Below, one piece after another: positions 59,010 to 64,000 of a stretch of DNA of 64,000 nt (positions are counted from its first letter, which is position 1; each line of letters begins with the position of its first letter). This DNA comes from Cymbidium sinense (Eukaryota; Streptophyta; Magnoliopsida; Asparagales; Orchidaceae). The position numbers were made by a program, and so were the translations under genes. The notes under the pieces are model-generated. The model was not told the DNA's origin, searched no databases, and saw only the letters and a list, made by a program, of their open reading frames with translations. The stretch covers positions 278,926,413 through 278,990,412 of the forward strand of contig CM038215.1 in the NCBI GenBank assembly GCA_021442155.1, written 5' to 3'.

Positions 59010-59235
59010 AGAGGATCCCTTACTACGCCTGTGTTGAGTAAGCAGATCCGGCCGACTCTACCATATTTTGCGGTTGAATCCGACCTTATACACCCACTCA
59101 GTCGGACAGCAATTGATGAAGGATTTTATCCTGCTAACGATGGTCTCTTACTACTTTTGCGTTGGAGTAAGCGCACTGCCGACTATTTCAAGCGATTGAG
59201 TCCCACCTTATGCACTCGAGCCTTTAGATTTGAAG
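59010..59235. repeat. Two-copy direct repeat, about 125 bases
   Basis: The words CTTACTAC, TTG(G)AGTAAGC, GCCGACT, TTGA.TCC and ACCTTAT.CAC occur in the same order near 59018-59095 and 59148-59215. A 110-codon plus-strand frame spans both copies and is judged incidental. Confidence 0.65.
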
Positions 59236-59559
59236 TGGGATGATAAATGTATATCCAACTTGGTCAAGTCAGACTTGGTTTTCGGGTCAAGACTTTAAAT
59301 TTGATTTGAACACATAATTGAGTATGACTGGGGATCTCTACTGTGACGATGTCCACCCAAAGAGAAAGAAAGGCCCCTGCCTTACCGAACGCTCCGATAC
59401 TTTACTATAAAACTTTAAAATGCCCTGCCTCAGTGATTTTATTTTATTTTGAAATGCTTCTGCAAGAGAATTTCCAATGAAAATTTTCATAAGTGACAAT
59501 AAGATTTTCAAATGATTTGTCCAATCACACTTTCATGTAATATTTCTTTAAATGCACCG

Positions 59560-60540
59560 CCGATCAAGACGGCCTTTCACCTTTGTCCACGAATGACGCC
59601 TTCGATATACCTTTCATAACAAAAGGTCCTTCCCAATTAGGTTCAAATTTACCCAATAATGAGGGATGATTGGTCTTCTGACCAGACCACCCTCCTTCCC
59701 AAAAGCTCGATGCATCAGATGATCGAATGCTCGACATTCTCCCGACATACTTAGATTTTGTTTGAGCGGAGCCCACCTCGCTGCGATCAAGCTCTTCCAT
59801 CCCAGACGAAAGCATTCTCATCTGGGTAAGATTTTGAATGGCTACTCTGAGCTAAGGTCAACTGAGTGGCAAAATCGTCACCAAACACCAAGCATGTGGG
59901 GACTTTGTAGAGTTTTGTAAGTGGTAAGCCCATAACGCCTACAAGTTCGGTATGCCACTCCTTTTATTTCTTGTGAATTTTTCTAAGCAATTTGACTTGT
60001 TTTATTAAATGCCTCAAATTTATTTGCTCTGATTATAAATTGAATATCGCCAATCAATCTTATCTCGAAGAATTTATAAACTTTAGCTTTTGAAGGTCAA
60101 ATTTATTCAAATGATTCTGCGGTACACCAAATCTATAAACAATATCAGAGTAAAGAAGTTACTTGTTCAACAGAACTTTAAATGCCTTCACCACTTGGAG
60201 AAATAATCGGGTCGCTAAGATGAAGCGGTGACCATGATGATGGCGATCGACGTCCAATTACATCTGCCCCCCACTCAAACGCCAAGATGCTATCGCCGGA
60301 TGCAACTGATTTGAGGTCGATGAATTATGTTACCACTGGACTGCATTCATGGGATCTCTCATGATTGATACAATCTTTTACCATGCCAATAAGATCCAAT
60401 TCTTTTAATTTTGAAAGCCATTTTGTGACTGATTGGTGCACCACAAAGTCCTGATGGATTTCAACAATTACTTGTTGGCTTCTTCTATTCCCAAACATCG
60501 CAGTACATCCGCTCAAGATCTACGATACGTAGTATTGCCA
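59560..60540 (-). pseudogene. Integrase remnant of the Tat element
   Basis: At 60516-60325 the minus strand reads QQVIVEIHQDFVVHQSVTKW and DLIGMVKDCI, matching the zinc-binding N-terminal HHCC region (EIHEGICG.H..G......GYFWPTM.KD). At 59660-59600 it reads LLGKFEPNWEGPFVMKGI, the conserved polyprotein C-terminus (GKF.PNWEGPY.V). The catalytic core between them is too broken to quote. Confidence 0.78.
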
Positions 60541-60849
60541 ACATAAGCATATAAGCCTTTTCTCAAGTTATGCAAAATTATCGAATTTATTACTCAATTA
60601 ATTGAATGGACGGGCAAGTCCGCCTTCCTTCTCTACTATAAGAATTTCATCATGTGGTTTTAGCGCCCGCAGTTGGTTTTCTTGAATGGCCTCTGTCTTA
60701 ATTTTGAGAAATAATTTGTTGAGTGTAAGGAGCAACATGAGTCGCACTCCGATTGGTTTGATGACCCTCTTCCACGGGGATCTTAAACTTATCGCTCTGG
60801 ACTCGACATTACACACTAATTAGTATAGTCGCCATCCATACTGCCATTT

Positions 60850-61180
60850 CTTTAGCTAATTTAGTTAAACCGCTTGCTATTCCTAGCTCGAGACTCGAAA
60901 TCATAATGACATTCTAATTTGCTTCATAAGCTCGAGAACTGATAAGTAATTCAAGCTTGTTGATTTTGTAAAGGCCCAACACTGATTAATGACGAAGTTG
61001 AGAATCGCCATAAATTTGTAAATTCGACTGGAGATGTTTCTAAACCCGCCACCAACGCTTCATATTCTCGCTTGTTGGTCTGCTTGAGTTAATTTATAAG
61101 AATGTCTCAAGATGCCACCCTCGTGTGATCAAGATGAGACGATACCTGAGCCTTTGGAAGATTTGGGTCGAGTGTATCTA
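60850..61180 (-). pseudogene. Archaeal-type RNase H remnant of the Tat element
   Basis: The minus strand starts near 61180 with FDGGPLDT (compare YFDGA) and contains KREYEALVAGLET near 61085-61045, matching the signature NNEAEYEALIAGLE of the additional RNase H of the Tat lineage. Frameshifts are present. Confidence 0.75.
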
Positions 61181-61486
61181 ATGGACCTCCATCAAAATAC
61201 AATTCCCACATTTGTTGCTTTTCTTTTCATATATGTGCATGATTTGCTCATCGTGAAGATCATCGTTAAGCAATGAGTCCGGATGGATGAGCAAGAAAAT
61301 CTGCAATTTGCCCTTCACCGCTTTCGGGAACATATGTAATATCAAATCAGATAAGAATACCATCGCCCGACTCACAACGCTGGTCTTGTCATCAAGAACT
61401 TCAACGGATCGATCCTTGAGATAAGTGGTAATTTTATGAGATAGATGTAATGACGAACTTTTGGGCAAAGAAAAAATTAACGCCAA
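61178..61486 (-). pseudogene. RNase H (first) C-terminal part of the Tat element
   Basis: An open minus-strand frame of 102 codons with KITTYLKDRSVEVLDDKTSV, then RAMVFLSDLILHMFPKAVKG and LLIHPDSLLNDDLHDEQIMH. It corresponds to the Tat text PLKYLL..P.LTGR.A.W...L.EYDI.FV..KAIKGQ.LADFLA.HP...DE. Confidence 0.8.
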
Positions 61487-61899
61487 ACAATGCTTCTCAA
61501 TTGAGAATAACGCTTCCTATTAGCCTTCACTAATAAAGATGTAGCATTCTCCTTTCCTTCCTCATTATGTCGCCAACAAAGCACCTGAGATTCCTCCGCT
61601 GTACAAGATGAGAGGCTTTCCGATCGAGTCAAGAATGGGTGGATTCAACAGATATGTTCGATACAAGGCCTCGACATTCTTCTCCCACTTGAAAGGAGTA
61701 TCTTTCTTCATTAATTTTGGGTCGACATCCGCCGATGATTTGATATAAATCTTCTAATGAATGCGAGATGTCCTCAGATTTGTAAGACTTTGGAGGAGGC
61801 ATTTCGACAATTGCTTTGATTTTGTTGGATCGATTTCAATCCTCCACTACACAACATATCCAAGGAACTTTCCGTAAGAGACTCCAAAAGCACTGAGGA

Positions 61900-62400
61900 T
61901 TCATCTTGAGATCATATTTTCTCGATTCTTTCAAAGACGATCCTTAAATCATCGAGATGATCATGATCTATACTTCGACAACATCATCATCAACATAAGA
62001 CTCTACTTTTGATGAATCAACTCCAAAGATTCGCGTCATAGCTTTTCGATATGTAGCCCAAAGATTCTTCAAGCCGGGCATGATCAGATAATATATGCCA
62101 ATCAAGGCCCCGAATGGGTATGCTTTCATCTTCGTGAGCCATCTGATTTGATTGTAACCGACGATCCGGCCCATAAATGAGAACATGTCGCGAAGTGTTA
62201 TCCACTAACAGCTTCGATGTGAAGTTTTAAAGTCATCCTTTGGACACTTTTAAATCCTCAAGTCATACATAATAATCGACCATTTCTTCTTTTTCAGTGG
62301 GACAATATTAGCTATCCAAATATTTTTCTTCTCAATAAAACCATTTCAATGAGCTTTGGCTCGAATTACCGTTTCTTCAACCTCCAATCTCATTCGCCAG
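61900..62400 (-). pseudogene. Reverse transcriptase remnant of the Tat element
   Basis: On the minus strand, NGFIEKKNIWIANIVPLKKK lies near 62335-62285. At 62186-61968 is FSFMGRIVGYNQIRWL, MPGLKNLWATYRKAMTRIF and VESYVDDDVVEV. This is the RT series (SFMDGFSGYNQI, MPFGLKNAGATYQRAM, YVDDM), with the YxDD catalytic box still readable as YVDD. A single frameshift separates two overlapping open frames. Confidence 0.85.
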
Positions 62401-64000
62401 AGGCTTGCTTGACTGTCGTCTCGCTTAATTGCTGGAACCGCTATATCGGGATAAGCCCCGCATTTCAGATATGTCCAGCAAAGCAATCCTCAATGAGCAA
62501 GGTTTTAATTCTTCCACTTTATCTTCTGAAGAAAGATCGATGAACGTAGGGCGAGGATCCTCCTCGCCCCAAATTAACTTCTTTAAGTTCATCCATAAGA
62601 ATGCCTCCCCACCATCTTCAAGCTCTTCAGCCTTTCTACTTCTTCATTATGTGAGACTAACATTAAGAATTAAATTCTCATCTCATCATCACTCTCAACT
62701 ATTCCTCGTATAAATAATGTATATCCTCATAACCGCCTTGATAAAACCAAGGCCTTTAGTGTTTATTTCTCTTACCAATGGAGAACCTGTACCACATCAT
62801 TTCAAAGAGCTTACCCTTTTTACTGCCCACTGGACCCCATGTCATGATTAGTTGCATCTTGGAGAGTAATATTTTGGCATCCTCAGGCATAGCTTCTTCT
62901 TCGATAGATTACCCAATCGTGATCTTCTTCGACACCGATTTATAAAAGCTTCCCGCCCGTGTTTTTCCTGGGAGAGGAGGTATATGAAGGTCACCACCTC
63001 GACTTTGTGAGTTTCTTGGGTGATTTCTTTAAAATGTCGGGGAGGAATGTGAGTGACTACTGTGTCACGTCATGGATCTATGATTGTTTTAAAGTATCAG
63101 ACCTTACCTTCAAAAGCAGATTCAAACTCATAATCGAGTCAAATGATTTTCTCAATCGTTTTACAAGAGTCATGGACCTTGGATTTAAGGAACACATTCA
63201 TCTTCTTCTTCAAGATCACCTGGGATGAGGACAAGTGTTATTGATTTTGACTGTTTCGATATCCTAGAATATTTGGAACAATTTCCTTTCCTTTATTCAT
63301 TTTATCTTCTCCTTCTTCTTAACTTGTTCTTTTTTTTTGAATGCAGATTTGTTGTTTGTTACTTTGATTCCCTAAGGAAATAACCGATTCGATAAATCTT
63401 CATTTCATGACCGCAGTAGCATGTCACCCACAATTTGGCATTCTTCTCCATCCTTTGTATATTTCATACATCGATGCAATGTATGGGACAATGCCATACT
63501 TATGAAGCCATGGTCCACCGTATGGCTCAATGAAGTATCTCATCGATCACATGAAATTTAGCTTCGTAGAGGTCTCCAAATTTAAGAGGAAGGACTAATG
63601 ACCAATAGTCATTCCTTCTCATTGAAACCGAACCATGACTTTATCTCGCCCCGTGATGTTGTACATCTAGAGATACCATCTAAGAGTTCTCAAGTTCATA
63701 AGATTCACGAGGAACCGGATCAATTAAGATCCGCAGATTATTTCATCACTTTCACCGTAAATATACAGAGGGCTATCAGGTTCAAACCGGATTGATCATC
63801 TTCAAAAAATGTGACTTGGAGGCTCTGAACATGCAAGTCTCCGTTAGCTCAAAGAAAATATGCTTCAATTTTCCTTTCGAGAGCTTCAATTAAGGTGTTA
63901 CGGAGATCTTCCGACATTGCTTCAGATACACTAAGTCTACCGGAATTTTCCTTGGGATAGAATATCAGAATGATCCCTTTGATGAAGGCTTTTATTTGAA
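62401..64000 (-). other. Decayed protease/gag side of the Tat element
   Basis: By position this should be the pol N-terminus, protease and gag of the Tat element. I see no confidently readable motif on the minus strand. Plus-strand open frames (for example 62959-63228) are considered antisense shadows. Confidence 0.4.

Larger units (their letters stand above)
57922..64000 (-). mobile_element. Tat-lineage Ty3/gypsy retrotransposon, 3' part, runs off the window
   Basis: Minus-strand domain order from right to left: RT, RNase H, a second archaeal-type RNase H, integrase, then a non-coding 3' region with tandem repeats before the putative LTR at 57921. The second RNase H and the repeat-bearing 3' UTR are hallmarks of Tat (Ogre/Grande/Retand-like) elements. 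The protease and gag side beyond 62400 is too decayed for me to read. All domains are frameshifted. Confidence 0.82.

Noticed and set aside
58911..59243. 110-codon plus-strand frame
   Set aside because: It spans a two-copy direct repeat in the Tat 3' UTR and resembles no known protein.

Overview
This window is AT-rich nuclear DNA of a flowering plant. Evidence for that: split genes with GT-AG introns and plant-type protein families, plus many plant retroelements (Tekay/Del-like and Tat-like Ty3/gypsy, Ty1/copia, RTE-type LINEs, hAT remnants and Tourist/Harbinger MITEs). The species cannot be read from the sequence. One run of 100 N (1446-1545) marks a scaffold join.

Three host genes are recognisable, all partial here. 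(1) Minus strand at 1094-1121: the first coding exon of TCTP (translationally controlled tumour protein). It has a TATA box and a pyrimidine tract where transcription should start; the rest of the gene lies left of the window. (2) Plus strand at 22369-30810: the last seven exons (269 codons, frame open throughout) of a plant AAA-ATPase of the MSP1/ATAD1-like type. Six exons lie in 22369-23558, and the terminal exon is 7.1 kb away at 30697-30810. That last intron holds a copia fragment, a LINE fragment, a hAT fragment and a solo LTR. No upstream exons were found. (3) Minus strand at 48196-50764: the last three exons of the mismatch-repair gene PMS1 (MutL family), again without upstream exons.

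Layout of the rest. 2547-10001 is a complete but decayed Tekay/Del-like Ty3/gypsy element in minus orientation, with TTTAT target duplications. 11420-20856 is a second minus-strand Ty3/gypsy element with diverged LTRs, carrying a Tourist-like MITE and two 5'-truncated RTE LINEs. 23.9-30.4 kb is the insertion-filled AAA intron. 32.1-33.1 and 40.7-41.3 kb are hAT transposase remnants. 41738-44690 is the longest RTE LINE copy. 45185-46697 is a 1.5 kb Harbinger-like non-autonomous element with an internal 377-bp duplication. 53-58 kb is an LTR-like region with several sets of tandem repeats. 57.9-64.0 kb is the 3' part of a Tat-lineage Ty3/gypsy element in minus orientation (RT, RNase H, archaeal-type RNase H, integrase, tandem-repeat 3' UTR) that runs off the window.

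I found no undescribed multi-gene system. The most useful observations are the TE-stretched AAA gene, the truncated PMS1 copy with a possible new first exon, a solo LTR and two other insertions with intact target duplications, and several unusual tandem-repeat families.
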